A stretch of 30,613 nt of DNA from CAZQYC01 sp964597495 (GTDB lineage: Bacteria; Pseudomonadota; Gammaproteobacteria; Steroidobacterales; Steroidobacteraceae): NCBI GenBank assembly GCA_964597495.1, contig CAZQYC010000047.1:1-30613 (forward strand). The letters are read 5' to 3'. How positions within the stretch are numbered: the stretch's first letter is position 1; every line of letters begins with the position of its first letter. The translations under genes were made by a program, and so were the position numbers. Positions 15,023 through 22,789 of the stretch are shown piece by piece. The notes under the pieces are model-generated. The model made no database searches, was not told the DNA's origin, and worked only from the letters and a program-made list of their open reading frames with translations.

Positions 15023-15043
15023 CACAGAATTTACAATTCTGTG
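15023..15043 (-). promoter_or_regulatory. Perfect palindrome at the desaturase promoter, candidate operator
   Basis: CACAGAATT-TAC-AATTCTGTG has 9-bp perfect arms. On the minus strand it includes TTGTAA, which with TAATAG 19 bp downstream could form the desaturase promoter. The site centre is about 118 bp before the desaturase ATG. Desaturase genes are often controlled by TetR-type repressors (DesT, FabR) that bind such dyads, but this motif is not theirs. Confidence 0.5.
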
Positions 15044-15063
15044 ATACCCGCCTGGATGGACCG

Positions 15064-15100
15064 CACAAAAAGAATCGGCCCAGCTTAATGAGGCTGGGCC
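15064..15100 (-). terminator. Rho-independent terminator of rpoD
   Basis: On the minus strand the stem GGCCCAGC / GCTGGGCC (8 bp, arms at 15100-15093 and 15084-15077) is followed by GATTCTTTTTGT. It lies 43 bp after the rpoD stop and closes the macromolecular-synthesis operon. Confidence 0.9.
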
Positions 15101-15143
15101 GGCTTTCAGGTTTTGCCTGTCTTACGAACGGAAGCCAGGAGTC

Positions 15144-17039
15144 TCAGTCATCCATTAGAAAGCTGCGCAGTTGTTCGCTGCGGCTTGGGTGGCGGAGCTT
15201 ACGCAGCGCCTTGGCTTCGATCTGACGAATGCGTTCACGCGTGACGTCGAACTGCTTGCCGACTTCTTCGAGCGTGTGGTCCGTATGCATGTCGATGCCG
15301 AAGCGCATGCGCAGCACTTTCGCTTCGCGCGGCGTGAGGCCGGCGAGCACCGAGTGCGTGGTTTCGCGCAGGGACTCCATCGTCGCCGAATCGATCGGCG
15401 AATCTACGGTCGTGTCTTCGATGAAATCGCCCAGGTGCGAATCCTCGTCATCGCCAATTGGAGTCTCCATGGAGATCGGCTCTTTGGCGATCTTGAGTAC
15501 TTTGCGAACTTTGTCTTCCGGCATTTCCATGCGCACCGCCAATTCGTCCGGCGTCGGCTCGCGGCCCATTTCCTGCAGCATTTGCCGCGAAATGCGATTG
15601 AGCTTGTTGATCGTTTCGATCATGTGCACCGGAATGCGGATGGTGCGCGCTTGGTCGGCGATCGAACGCGTAATCGCCTGACGAATCCACCAGGTTGCGT
15701 ACGTGGAGAATTTGTAACCGCGGCGATATTCGAACTTGTCGACCGCCTTCATCAGCCCGATGTTGCCTTCTTGGATGAGATCCAGGAATTGCAGGCCGCG
15801 GTTCGTGTACTTCTTGGCGATGGAAATCACCAAGCGCAGGTTCGCTTCCACCATTTCCTTCTTGGCGCGACGGGCTTTCGCTTCACCCACGGCCACTTCG
15901 CGGTTTACTTCCTTGATCTCGGCGATCGTCATCTGCGCGCGGACTTCGAAGGCCTGCAAGCCGATTTGCAGCTTCTCGATGTTCTCGCGCAGTTTGCCGA
16001 GCATCGCCGAATGTTTGCGCTTGGCGCGAATGTGCTTTTCGAGCCACTTGAGATTGGTCTCGTTCTTCGGGAACGTGCTGATGAAATCCTTGCGCGGCAT
16101 GCCGGCGTCGCGCACGCACATCAACATGACTTGCTTTTCGGTGTTGCGGATTTCGGCGACGTTGTCGCGCACCTGCGCGATCAGGATGTCGAACATCTTG
16201 GGGCTGAGCTTCAGCTCCATGAACTCATCGGAAAGCTTCTTGCGCAGTTTGACCGTCTTCGGGTCGGTGCCGCCTTTCTCGGCGGCGGACTTACTCGCTT
16301 GCGCGTGGGCCTTCGCAATCGACGCGAAGCGATTGGCGGCTTCCACAGGATCGGGTCCGGTTTCCAGCGCTTCTTCCTCTTCGCTCTCGCCTTCGCCTTC
16401 CTCTTCGTCGTCCTTTTCCTCGATCGGCGGTTCGGCGGCGGCCAGCTTCGGATTGATCGGCGCGGCAATTTCGTCCGGCGCGTTCGGATCGATGAAGCCG
16501 ACGATGATGTCGGCGAGACGGCCTTGTCCGGCCTTCACCGGTTCGTAGGCGGCCAGCATCAGATCGTAAGTCAGCGGATACATCGAGAGTGCTAGACGCA
16601 CGGCGTCCAGCCCTTCTTCGATGCGCTTGGCGATGCGGATTTCGCCTTCGCGGGTCAATAGTTCGACCGTACCCATCTCTCGCATGTACATGCGGACCGG
16701 GTCGGTCGTGCGGCCGAATTCCGCATCGACGGTGGCGAGGGCGGCAGCCGCTTCTTCGGCCGCTTCCTCGTCGGCTACTACGGGTTCAGTCAGCAGCAAC
16801 GACTCGGAGTCCGGTGCCTTTTCGTACACCGGAATGCCCATGTCGTTAATCATGTTGACGATATCTTCGATCTGTTCCGGATCGACGATTTCGCTCGGGA
16901 GGTGATCGTTCACCTCCGCATACGTCAGGTAGCCCTGTTCCTTACCGCGCGCAATCAACAGTTTCAATTGCGATTGCCGTTCGTCGGCAATGTTCGCGAC
17001 CGGTGGCAGGGTTTCCTTCTTGGCCGAAGTCTTGCTCAA
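15144..17039 (-). CDS. rpoD: RNA polymerase primary sigma factor (sigma-70)
   Basis: The 631-residue protein has region 1.1 (YLTYAEVNDHLPSEIVDPEQIEDIVNMI), region 1.2 (DPVRMYMREMGTVELLTREGE) and the acidic non-conserved insert (EEKDDEEEGEGESEEEE) typical of gammaproteobacterial RpoD. Region 2 is canonical (EANLRLVISIAKKYTNRGLQ, YKFSTYATWWIRQAITR), as is region 3. Region 4.2 carries the -35 recognition helix (HTLEEVGKQFDVTRERIRQIEAKALRKLRH). It starts with TTG at 17039, with the SD GAGG 9 bp upstream. It follows dnaG by 81 bp, the classical rpsU-dnaG-rpoD order, here with yqeY inserted. A -10-like TATACT occurs in the dnaG-rpoD spacer, so it may also have its own promoter. Confidence 0.98.
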   Translation of the reverse strand: MSKTSAKKETLPPVANIADERQSQLKLLIARGKEQGYLTYAEVNDHLPSEIVDPEQIEDIVNMINDMGIPVYEKAPDSESLLLTEPVVADEEAAEEAAAALATVDAEFGRTTDPVRMYMREMGTVELLTREGEIRIAKRIEEGLDAVRLALSMYPLTYDLMLAAYEPVKAGQGRLADIIVGFIDPNAPDEIAAPINPKLAAAEPPIEEKDDEEEGEGESEEEEALETGPDPVEAANRFASIAKAHAQASKSAAEKGGTDPKTVKLRKKLSDEFMELKLSPKMFDILIAQVRDNVAEIRNTEKQVMLMCVRDAGMPRKDFISTFPKNETNLKWLEKHIRAKRKHSAMLGKLRENIEKLQIGLQAFEVRAQMTIAEIKEVNREVAVGEAKARRAKKEMVEANLRLVISIAKKYTNRGLQFLDLIQEGNIGLMKAVDKFEYRRGYKFSTYATWWIRQAITRSIADQARTIRIPVHMIETINKLNRISRQMLQEMGREPTPDELAVRMEMPEDKVRKVLKIAKEPISMETPIGDDEDSHLGDFIEDTTVDSPIDSATMESLRETTHSVLAGLTPREAKVLRMRFGIDMHTDHTLEEVGKQFDVTRERIRQIEAKALRKLRHPSRSEQLRSFLMDD

Positions 17040-17120
17040 AGTGGTTTTCCTCGGGGGGTTGGCGAGGCGGCTAAAAAAGACCGCGCAGTATACTTAGACG
17101 ATCGACGTACGGCTAGGTTC

Positions 17121-18935
17121 TCAAGCTCCTTCTGCGACGGAACCGCCGGTTCCGGTTCGACTGGCCTTTTGCGACAAAAGTCCCTGGAGCTCCTGCGTTT
17201 CTTCCGGGGTTAACGGCATGCGATTTGCTTTATTGAGCAACTCGTCCATACGACGTTTGGGCGCATCCTCGTTTATCAATCTACGCAGAGCATCGACCAG
17301 TTCACGCGAAGCCGCCGCCACGTCTGGAACTAAACATTCAAGCGTAGCGAGCCGCATGAGTGAGGGGTAATCGGGGTGGTCACGCCAGCGCTCTAGTAAC
17401 GCGCCGGTGGTTGGGCACGGGTTAAGTTGAAGTGAATTTATCAACTCGGTCAACAACGGAATTCCCTTTAAATTGACAGCGCCTAACGGGAGCTCCGCGG
17501 GCACCGCCTGGGCACTCTGAGGAAAGTGCACCAGTAAGTGAACGGCTTGCCGTACGAGGTTACTGCGACCGCTTGGATTGCTCGCCGGCGGGGGCGTGAA
17601 ATCGCTGGTTTTAGCAGCCCGATCCCCAGGGACTGCGCCGTCGGCACCCAAAAGACCCGCGAGTCGCTCCGCTGACATCCCAACGACTTTCGCCAATGCA
17701 TCGACAAGGAGTTCGCGATACACCCCCGCTGGAACTTTGGCAACGAGCGGTTTAGCCGCTTCCGCGAATTGAGCTCGGCCGTCGACCGACTGAATATCGC
17801 TCCGCGAGGACAGTTCGCGGATGAAGTAGTCGGACAGCGGCAGAGCCGTGTCCAACCGTGCTTCGAACTTCTCGCGGCCTTCCTCGCCCACCAGCGAGTC
17901 CGGATCGTGTCCGTCGGGAAGAAACAAGAAACGAATTTGCCGTCCTTCGCGAATTTGCGGGAGGGCGTTCTCGAGGGCGCGCCAGGCGGCGGCACGGCCG
18001 GCTCGATCGCCGTCGAAGCAGAAGACGACCTCGTTACAGACGCGAAAAATGCGGGTGAGGTGTTCGGGCGTGGTGGCGGTGCCCAGCGTGGCGACCGCGT
18101 AGGTGATTCCGGCCTGATGCAGCCTTACGACGTCCATGTAGCCCTCGACAACCATCAATCGCTTGAAGCTGCGCGTCGTCTGCCGCGCCTCGTACAAACC
18201 ATACAGCTCGCGGCCTTTGTGGAATAGCTCCGTTTCCGGCGAGTTTAGGTACTTTGGCTCGCCTTGATCCAAGATGCGGCCGCCGAAACCGATCACTCGG
18301 CCGCGCGTATCCCGAATCGGGAACATGATGCGGTCGCGGAAGCGGTCGTAGTGGCCGGTCTTCTTGCTATCGCGCTCGCGTTCGATGGCGAGCCCCACTT
18401 GCAGCAGCTTTCGCGTCTCGGTTTCCGAAGTGCCGAGCGCCTTGAGAATGAAGTCCCAAGCATCCGGGGCATAGCCAATCGCGAATCGCTGCGCGGTCTC
18501 GCGCGTGAGGCCGCGTTTCTTGACGTAACCTACGGCGCGATCCGAGTTGAATAGCTGCTCGTGATAGAGCGTGGCCGCGCGTTCGAGAGGAACATATAGA
18601 TCCTCCGTGGGTTTCGGCTTTGCATTGGGATCTTCTTCACGCGGCACTTGCAAACCGGCGCGTTCCGCAAGTTCCTCGATCGCCTCCACGAAACTCAAGT
18701 GATCGTGATCCATCAAAAAGCCGAGCGCCGTGCCATGCGCGCCGCAACCGAAGCAGTGGTAGAACTGCTTATCGGGAACCACCGTAAAAGAAGGGGTTTT
18801 CTCCCCGTGAAAGGGGCAGCAAGCCTTGAACTCCTTCCCGCCTTTCTTCAACTGCAACCGGCTGCCGATGACATCGATGATGTCGGTTCGAGCGACGAGT
18901 TCGTCGATAAAGTGTTGCGGAATGCGGCCGGGCAT
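17121..18935 (-). CDS. dnaG: DNA primase
   Basis: The 604-residue protein begins with the CHC2 zinc-binding domain (C40, H43, C61, C64 in ACCPFHGEKTPSF and FYHCFGCGAHG), which reads the template during RNA primer synthesis. The catalytic core follows: RFRDRIMFPIRDTRGRVIGFGGR, then the TOPRIM motifs VVEGYMDVVRLHQAG and CFDGDRAGRAAAWRALE with the metal-binding acidic residues. The C-terminal helicase-binding region is present, ending in a helix-rich tail (LNKANRMPLTPEETQELQGLLSQK). The length matches the family. It sits between yqeY and rpoD, in one operon. The ATG at 18935 is preceded by a pyrimidine-rich stretch with no clear SD. Confidence 0.97.
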   Translation of the reverse strand: MPGRIPQHFIDELVARTDIIDVIGSRLQLKKGGKEFKACCPFHGEKTPSFTVVPDKQFYHCFGCGAHGTALGFLMDHDHLSFVEAIEELAERAGLQVPREEDPNAKPKPTEDLYVPLERAATLYHEQLFNSDRAVGYVKKRGLTRETAQRFAIGYAPDAWDFILKALGTSETETRKLLQVGLAIERERDSKKTGHYDRFRDRIMFPIRDTRGRVIGFGGRILDQGEPKYLNSPETELFHKGRELYGLYEARQTTRSFKRLMVVEGYMDVVRLHQAGITYAVATLGTATTPEHLTRIFRVCNEVVFCFDGDRAGRAAAWRALENALPQIREGRQIRFLFLPDGHDPDSLVGEEGREKFEARLDTALPLSDYFIRELSSRSDIQSVDGRAQFAEAAKPLVAKVPAGVYRELLVDALAKVVGMSAERLAGLLGADGAVPGDRAAKTSDFTPPPASNPSGRSNLVRQAVHLLVHFPQSAQAVPAELPLGAVNLKGIPLLTELINSLQLNPCPTTGALLERWRDHPDYPSLMRLATLECLVPDVAAASRELVDALRRLINEDAPKRRMDELLNKANRMPLTPEETQELQGLLSQKASRTGTGGSVAEGA

Positions 18936-18984
18936 GGGGGAAGGATACGTTGCGGCGGCAGAAGGGCAAGTGAGAGCGAAGAGG

Positions 18985-19060
18985 GCTGCCGGCTACCGGC
19001 TACCGATGGGAAGAGTTGGTTCATGTGCCGGTCGCCGGAAGCCGGACGCCGGTAGCCGCT
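18985..19060. repeat. GC-rich heptamer arrays (GGCTACC and NNGCCGG) in the yqeY-dnaG spacer
   Basis: Two arrays with a 7-bp period lie in the 127-bp spacer. At 18985-19006 the unit GGCTACC occurs about three times (first GGCTGCC). At 19027-19060 the unit NNGCCGG occurs about four times (variable pairs TC, AA, AC, TA). The arrays are partly inverted copies (GGCTACCGG versus CCGGTAGCC), so the transcript could fold on itself between yqeY and dnaG. Confidence 0.8.
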
Positions 19061-19062
19061 TC

Positions 19063-19506
19063 TTATCCCAGCTTCGCCTTAATCTTCGCGCTCACCGCAC
19101 CCATGTCGGCGCGGCCCTGGGCGTTGGTCTTGACGATCGCGACGACCTTGCCCATCTCTTTCATGGACGTGGCGCCGGCTTCCGCAATGGCGGCGGCGAT
19201 CATCGCGTCGAGCTCCGCCTCGGAGAGCTGAGTCGGGAGGTACGCCTGGAGCAAGGTGATTTCTTTGTTTTCTTTTTCGACCAAGTCGGCGCGGTTGCCG
19301 GCTTGAAATTGCACGATCGATTCCTTGCGAGTCTTGATCATCTTCTCGATGACCGAGAACACTCGGGCATCGTCGAGGGTGATGCGTTCATCGACTTCGA
19401 TCTGCTTGATCGCCGACGTGATCATCCGAATCAGACCCAGGCGCTCGCTGTCCTTAGCGCGCATGGCGTCTTTCATGTCGTCGGTGATGCGGTCTTTGAG
19501 ACTCAT
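19063..19506 (-). CDS. yqeY: GatB/YqeY domain protein
   Basis: The 147-residue protein is a stand-alone GatB/YqeY domain: MSLKDRITDDMKDAMRAKDSERLGLIRMITSAIKQIEVDER, IEKMIKTRKESIVQFQAGNRADLVEKENKEITLLQAYLP and a C-terminal KVVAIVKTNAQGRADMGAVSAKIKAKLG. Related domains form the tRNA-binding tail of the GatB amidotransferase subunit; the role of the free protein is not settled. It is regularly found between rpsU and dnaG in proteobacteria, as here. The ATG at 19506 has GGAG about 10 bp upstream, and that SD lies against a CTAGC heptamer array. Confidence 0.95.
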   Translation of the reverse strand: MSLKDRITDDMKDAMRAKDSERLGLIRMITSAIKQIEVDERITLDDARVFSVIEKMIKTRKESIVQFQAGNRADLVEKENKEITLLQAYLPTQLSEAELDAMIAAAIAEAGATSMKEMGKVVAIVKTNAQGRADMGAVSAKIKAKLG

Positions 19507-19517
19507 TGGAAGAAAGC

Positions 19518-19531
19518 TCCTAGCGTCTAGC
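19518..19531. repeat. Heptamer array NNCTAGC, two units, before yqeY
   Basis: TCCTAGC and GTCTAGC stand in tandem 12 bp upstream of the yqeY start. Read on the minus strand, the end of the array forms part of the sequence around the yqeY SD (GGAG). Confidence 0.8.
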
Positions 19532-19592
19532 CGGAAAAGATCAGAAGCCCTGCATTAGTTTCTTGCGCCAGAACTCTTCCGAATTCCGTTCT

Positions 19593-19620
19593 GGCTAGTC
19601 GCTAGCGGCTAGATGCTAGC
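19593..19620. repeat. Heptamer array, four CTAG units, after rpsU
   Basis: Four 7-bp units (GGCTAGT, CGCTAGC, GGCTAGA, TGCTAGC) fill 28 bp just 12 bp beyond the rpsU stop, within the rpsU-yqeY spacer. Confidence 0.9.
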
Positions 19621-19632
19621 GACTTCTTTATT

Positions 19633-19851
19633 TCAATACATCCGCGTGCGCGGGGTGCCGACATCGCGCGACACGCGCTTCATGTGGCGCTTCACCGCGG
19701 CGGCTTTTTTGCGTTTCCGTTCTTGAGTGGGCTTCTCGTAGAATTCGCGACGACGCAATTCGGTGAGCACGCCGGCTTTTTCGCAGGCACGCTTGAAACG
19801 CCGCAGGGCGGCATCGAAATATTCGTTCTCTCGGACGCGAACGCTAGGCAT
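19633..19851 (-). CDS. rpsU: 30S ribosomal protein bS21
   Basis: This 72-residue basic protein matches bS21 throughout: MPSVRVRENEYFDAALRRFK, RACEKAGVLTELRRREFYEK, PTQERKRKKAAAVKRH and a basic end. bS21 sits on the 30S platform near the anti-SD and helps initiation. The ATG at 19851 gives the expected length (E. coli 71); an upstream frame extension reaching 19968 has no homology. It is the first gene of the rpsU-yqeY-dnaG-rpoD operon and is divergent from tsaD across 143 bp, which must hold both promoters. Confidence 0.98.
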   Translation of the reverse strand: MPSVRVRENEYFDAALRRFKRACEKAGVLTELRRREFYEKPTQERKRKKAAAVKRHMKRVSRDVGTPRTRMY

Positions 19852-19994
19852 TGAAACCTCGGTTAGAAAATCTTGGGACAACTTAAGTCGGAGCAGCTCC
19901 GTCGTGCTCCCCCGATCGCCCCCGATCAAAGGGGCCGGAAGTTTAATGACGAGCGGCCCGAAAATCAAAAACTTGAAGGGGATGTAACAGTTCG

Positions 19995-21032
19995 ATGAGA
20001 GTTTTGGGTATCGAAACCTCCTGTGACGAGACGGCGGCCGCCATTTACGACGGCTCGGGCGGGCTTTTGGCGCATCGGTTATTCAGTCAAATCGACTTGC
20101 ACGCCAAGTATGGGGGGGTGGTGCCCGAATTGGCTTCTCGGGACCACGTTCGTAAGCTGGTCCCCCTTATTGAAGAGGTTTTAACCGCCTCCCGTTCGAC
20201 ACCGGCCGACATTGGCGGTGTGGCCTATACCTCTGGTCCTGGCTTGGTCGGAGCGCTTTTGGTGGGCGCAGCGGTGGGCCGAAGCCTGGCCATGGGTTGG
20301 CACGTGCCGGCGGTGGGGGTTCATCACTTGGAGGGACATTTGCTGGCGCCGATGTTGGAGCCGGACCCGCCCGAGTTTCCGTTTCTGGCACTGCTGGTGT
20401 CCGGCGGGCACACGCTGATAGCGGAAGTATCCGGTCTCGGAAATTACCGAATACTGGGTTCTTCGCTCGACGATGCCGCCGGCGAAGCCTTCGACAAGAC
20501 GGCAAAACTGCTTGGACTGCCGTATCCCGGCGGGCCGCATCTGGCGAAGCTGGCGGAAACGGGACAACCCGGCAGATTCGACTTCCCGCGGCCCATGCTC
20601 GACCGCCCCGGATTCGATTTCAGCTTCAGCGGTTTGAAGACGGCAGTCGTGGTGGCAGTGCGCGGGCTCGCCCTCGATGACCAAACCCGTGCCGATATCG
20701 CGCGGTCATTCCAAGATGCCGTGGTCGAGACGCTCGTGGCGAAGTGCGACCGTGCGCTTAAACGAACCGGCGCAACGGCGTTAGTGGTCGCCGGCGGCGT
20801 CGGTGCCAATCGGCAGTTGCGCGCCGAACTTACGAAGCTCGGCGAACGCCGTCGTGTGAAGGTGAGCTATCCGCGTCCGGAATTCTGCACCGACAATGCG
20901 GCCATGATCGCGTACGCTGGCTACTTGCGCTTAAGCGCCGGCGAGAGCGAAGGGCTTGCGATTCGCGCGCAAGCGCGGTGGCCGATCGATCAGCTCAGGC
21001 CGCCAGCGCGGCCCGCAGCCACTAGCCGCTAG
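19995..21032 (+). CDS. tsaD: tRNA N6-threonylcarbamoyladenosine synthase subunit TsaD
   Basis: The 345-residue protein is the Kae1/Qri7/TsaD ATPase. It transfers threonylcarbamoyl to A37 of tRNAs that read ANN codons, working with TsaB and TsaE. Marks are MRVLGIETSCDETAAA, AKYGGVVPELASRDH, YTSGPGLVGALLVG, the metal-binding HHLEGH (H111, H115), LLVSGGHT, GSSLDDAAGEAFDKTAKLLGLPYPGGP and CTDNAAMIAYAG. It is divergent from rpsU, as in many proteobacteria. The tail PPARPAATSR is not conserved; its last residues and the TAG stop are encoded by a CTAGC heptamer array. Confidence 0.98.
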   Translation: MRVLGIETSCDETAAAIYDGSGGLLAHRLFSQIDLHAKYGGVVPELASRDHVRKLVPLIEEVLTASRSTPADIGGVAYTSGPGLVGALLVGAAVGRSLAMGWHVPAVGVHHLEGHLLAPMLEPDPPEFPFLALLVSGGHTLIAEVSGLGNYRILGSSLDDAAGEAFDKTAKLLGLPYPGGPHLAKLAETGQPGRFDFPRPMLDRPGFDFSFSGLKTAVVVAVRGLALDDQTRADIARSFQDAVVETLVAKCDRALKRTGATALVVAGGVGANRQLRAELTKLGERRRVKVSYPRPEFCTDNAAMIAYAGYLRLSAGESEGLAIRAQARWPIDQLRPPARPAATSR

Positions 21033-21047
21033 CTACTAGCATCTAGC
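21020..21047. repeat. Heptamer array NNCTAGC, four units, over the tsaD stop
   Basis: Four perfect units have the variable pairs CA, CG, TA and AT. The tsaD stop codon (TAG, 21030-21032) is the core of the second unit, and the last codons (Thr-Ser-Arg) are read from the array. Confidence 0.9.
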
Positions 21048-21101
21048 CAGTGGGAAGATAAATATGCGCGGAAATGACACCCGTTAACGTAGAACGAAAC
21101 G

Positions 21102-21464
21102 ATGGATAAAATTTTTCTGACCGGTTTGACCGTCGAATGCGTCGTCGGTGTGTGGGAGTGGGAGCGGCAAGTCAAACAACCTGTCATTCTCGATATCGAG
21201 ATGGCCGCCGACATTAAGAAGGCGGCTGCGAGCGATCATCTCGACGATACGATCGACTACAAGAAGGTGAGCAAGCGGCTGCAGAGTTTTATCGGCGAGT
21301 CGCAATTCCAATTGGTCGAGACGTTGACCGAGCGCGTGGCGGAAATTCTCGTTAAGGAATTCCACGCGCCGTGGGTCAAGGTGAAGCTCAACAAGCAGGG
21401 CGCGCTACGCGGCGCGCGCGATGTCGGCATCGTCATCGAGCGTCGAACCGAAGACTACGCATGA
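21102..21464 (+). CDS. folB: Dihydroneopterin aldolase
   Basis: The 120-residue protein has the FolB pattern: MDKIFLTGLTVECVVGVWEWERQVKQPV, the DHLDDTIDYKKVSKRL segment, LVETLTERVAEILVKEF (with the catalytic-site Glu) and WVKVKLNKQGALRGARDVGIVIER. It cleaves 7,8-dihydroneopterin to 6-hydroxymethyl-dihydropterin in folate synthesis, in the cytoplasm. The stop overlaps the folK start (ATGA), so the two consecutive pathway enzymes are translationally coupled. It lies 69 bp after tsaD, with a heptamer array between. No strong SD is visible before its ATG. Confidence 0.95.
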   Translation: MDKIFLTGLTVECVVGVWEWERQVKQPVILDIEMAADIKKAAASDHLDDTIDYKKVSKRLQSFIGESQFQLVETLTERVAEILVKEFHAPWVKVKLNKQGALRGARDVGIVIERRTEDYA

Positions 21465-21955
21465 CGACGGTGTTCGTTGCTGCGGGTAGTAACGTCGATC
21501 CCGTCGCCCATTTGCAGCGCGCAATCTCCGAACTGGCGAAGCACTACCGGTTGCGGCGATCGCCCGCCTACAAAAATAAAGCCGTGGGTTTCGAGGGAGA
21601 CGATTTCATCAATCTCGTGGTGGGATTCGACACTCAGGATTCCGTCGATCAAGTGATTGCGCGGCTGCACGAAGCGGAGTCTGCGTGCGGGCGGCCGCGG
21701 AATGCACCCAAGTGGGCTCCGCGAACGATGGATCTTGACTTGCTCTTGTTCGGCGATCTGATTCGCGACGATCTCCGGCTACCGCGCGCCGATTTGGTGA
21801 AACGCCCTTACATGCTGCGGCCGATGGCGGAATTGGCGCCGGAGGTTATGCATCCGATCGTCAAAAAGACGATGCGTCGTTTATGGACCGACTTCGATGG
21901 TGACCGGCATCCTATGGTTATCGTGGAGTTGAATACTGGAGCCGCTAGCTACTAG
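21461..21955 (+). CDS. folK: 6-hydroxymethyl-7,8-dihydropterin pyrophosphokinase
   Basis: The 164-residue protein has the HPPK signature WAPRTMDLDLLLFG (metal-binding Asp pair) and an N-terminal VFVAAGSNVDPVAHLQRAI. LRLPRADLVKRPYMLRPMAELAPEVMHPI follows as usual. It transfers pyrophosphate from ATP to hydroxymethyl-dihydropterin, the step after FolB. The ATG at 21461 overlaps the folB stop; a longer frame upstream only shadows folB. The C-terminal Ala-Ala-Ser-Tyr and the TAG stop derive from a CTAGC heptamer array. The next gene is convergent and also belongs to pterin metabolism. Confidence 0.96.
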   Translation: MTTVFVAAGSNVDPVAHLQRAISELAKHYRLRRSPAYKNKAVGFEGDDFINLVVGFDTQDSVDQVIARLHEAESACGRPRNAPKWAPRTMDLDLLLFGDLIRDDLRLPRADLVKRPYMLRPMAELAPEVMHPIVKKTMRRLWTDFDGDRHPMVIVELNTGAASY

Positions 21956-21956
21956 T
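21943..21956. repeat. Heptamer array, two units, over the folK stop
   Basis: CGCTAGC and TACTAGT stand in tandem. The folK stop TAG (21953-21955) is the CTAG core of the second unit. Confidence 0.8.
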
Positions 21957-21985
21957 CAGCGAGGGCGCTTTCGGACTATTCCTCG

Positions 21986-22726
21986 TCACCAACCGATGCT
22001 TCTTCCGCCGTCCACCGCCAAAATTTGTCCGGTAACGAACGGCGCGTCCTTCATGAAGTAGAGCGCGGCGCGCGCAATATCGTCGGGTGATCCGCTTCTC
22101 TTCAGCGCAGTCTTCGAGATGATTTCCGATTTTAACGTCTCGTCGAAGCTTCCTTCGGGCCACAGCACGGGACCCGGCGCAATGGCGTTGACGCGAATCT
22201 CGGGCCCAAGTTCGCGAGCCAACGACTTGGTGAGCGTGACGATGCCGGCTTTCGCAATGCTGTACACCGTATGCCTGATGAGCGGTCGTTGCGCGTGAAT
22301 GTCCGCCATGTTGAGGATCAAGCCGTTCGTCTTGCGCAGTTCGGGGGCGGCCGCTTGCGACAGGAACAATGGGACTTTGATGTTGGTGCCCATTAAATCG
22401 CGCCACTGTTCTTCGGTAATCGTGCCGACCGGCGTCGGATAAAACGTAGAAGCATTGTTGACGAGCACGTCCAGCCCGCCGAATGCCGAGACCACAGCCT
22501 CAATCAACCGAGCGTGTGTCGTGGTATCGAGCAGGTCCATTCGGATGGCGATCGCAGACTTCGCGCGCCTGGTGTTGAGATCGGCGCATAAGCGATCGGC
22601 TTCCTGGCTCGAACTACGGTAGTGAACGGCGATACGAGCGCCTTGCTCGTGCGCCGCCCGCGCAATCGCCGCGCCCAATCGCTTGGCAGCGCCGGTAATG
22701 AGGATGGATTTGCCCGTGAGACTCAC
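21986..22726 (-). CDS. folM: Pteridine reductase, short-chain dehydrogenase family (FolM/PTR1-like)
   Basis: This SDR of about 246 residues has the nucleotide motif SILITGAAKRLGAAIARAAHEQG and HYRSSSQEA, an NADPH-type site as in pteridine reductases. The active site reads NMADIHAQRPLIRHTVYSIAKAG: Tyr and Lys are present, and the usual SDR Ser is replaced by Asp, as in PTR1 (Asp181/Tyr194/Lys198). The end VDGGRSIGW is also typical. The family reduces dihydrobiopterin-type or dihydromonapterin substrates. The start is uncertain: the GTG at 22726 gives the compact VSLTGKSILITG beginning, while a TTG at 22762 would add 12 residues. It lies after ypfJ on the same strand and is convergent with folK, which fits a pterin cluster. 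Confidence 0.85.
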   Translation of the reverse strand: MSLTGKSILITGAAKRLGAAIARAAHEQGARIAVHYRSSSQEADRLCADLNTRRAKSAIAIRMDLLDTTTHARLIEAVVSAFGGLDVLVNNASTFYPTPVGTITEEQWRDLMGTNIKVPLFLSQAAAPELRKTNGLILNMADIHAQRPLIRHTVYSIAKAGIVTLTKSLARELGPEIRVNAIAPGPVLWPEGSFDETLKSEIISKTALKRSGSPDDIARAALYFMKDAPFVTGQILAVDGGRSIGW

Positions 22727-22789
22727 GCCATACAGTGTCGCGAATGGCACGACGGTTCGCAAGTTGGTGCTTGCGATGACGTCGTTAAT

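Noticed and set aside
14916..15060. tRNA gene or structured RNA after rpoD
   Set aside because: I checked for a cloverleaf and a T-loop; only a 9-bp hairpin is present. A promoter and operator region for the desaturase fits better.
15171..16595. 474-codon open frame on the plus strand opposite rpoD
   Set aside because: It mirrors the codon structure of rpoD, is His/Arg/Phe-rich with no domain, and has no SD. It is an antisense shadow of a certain gene.
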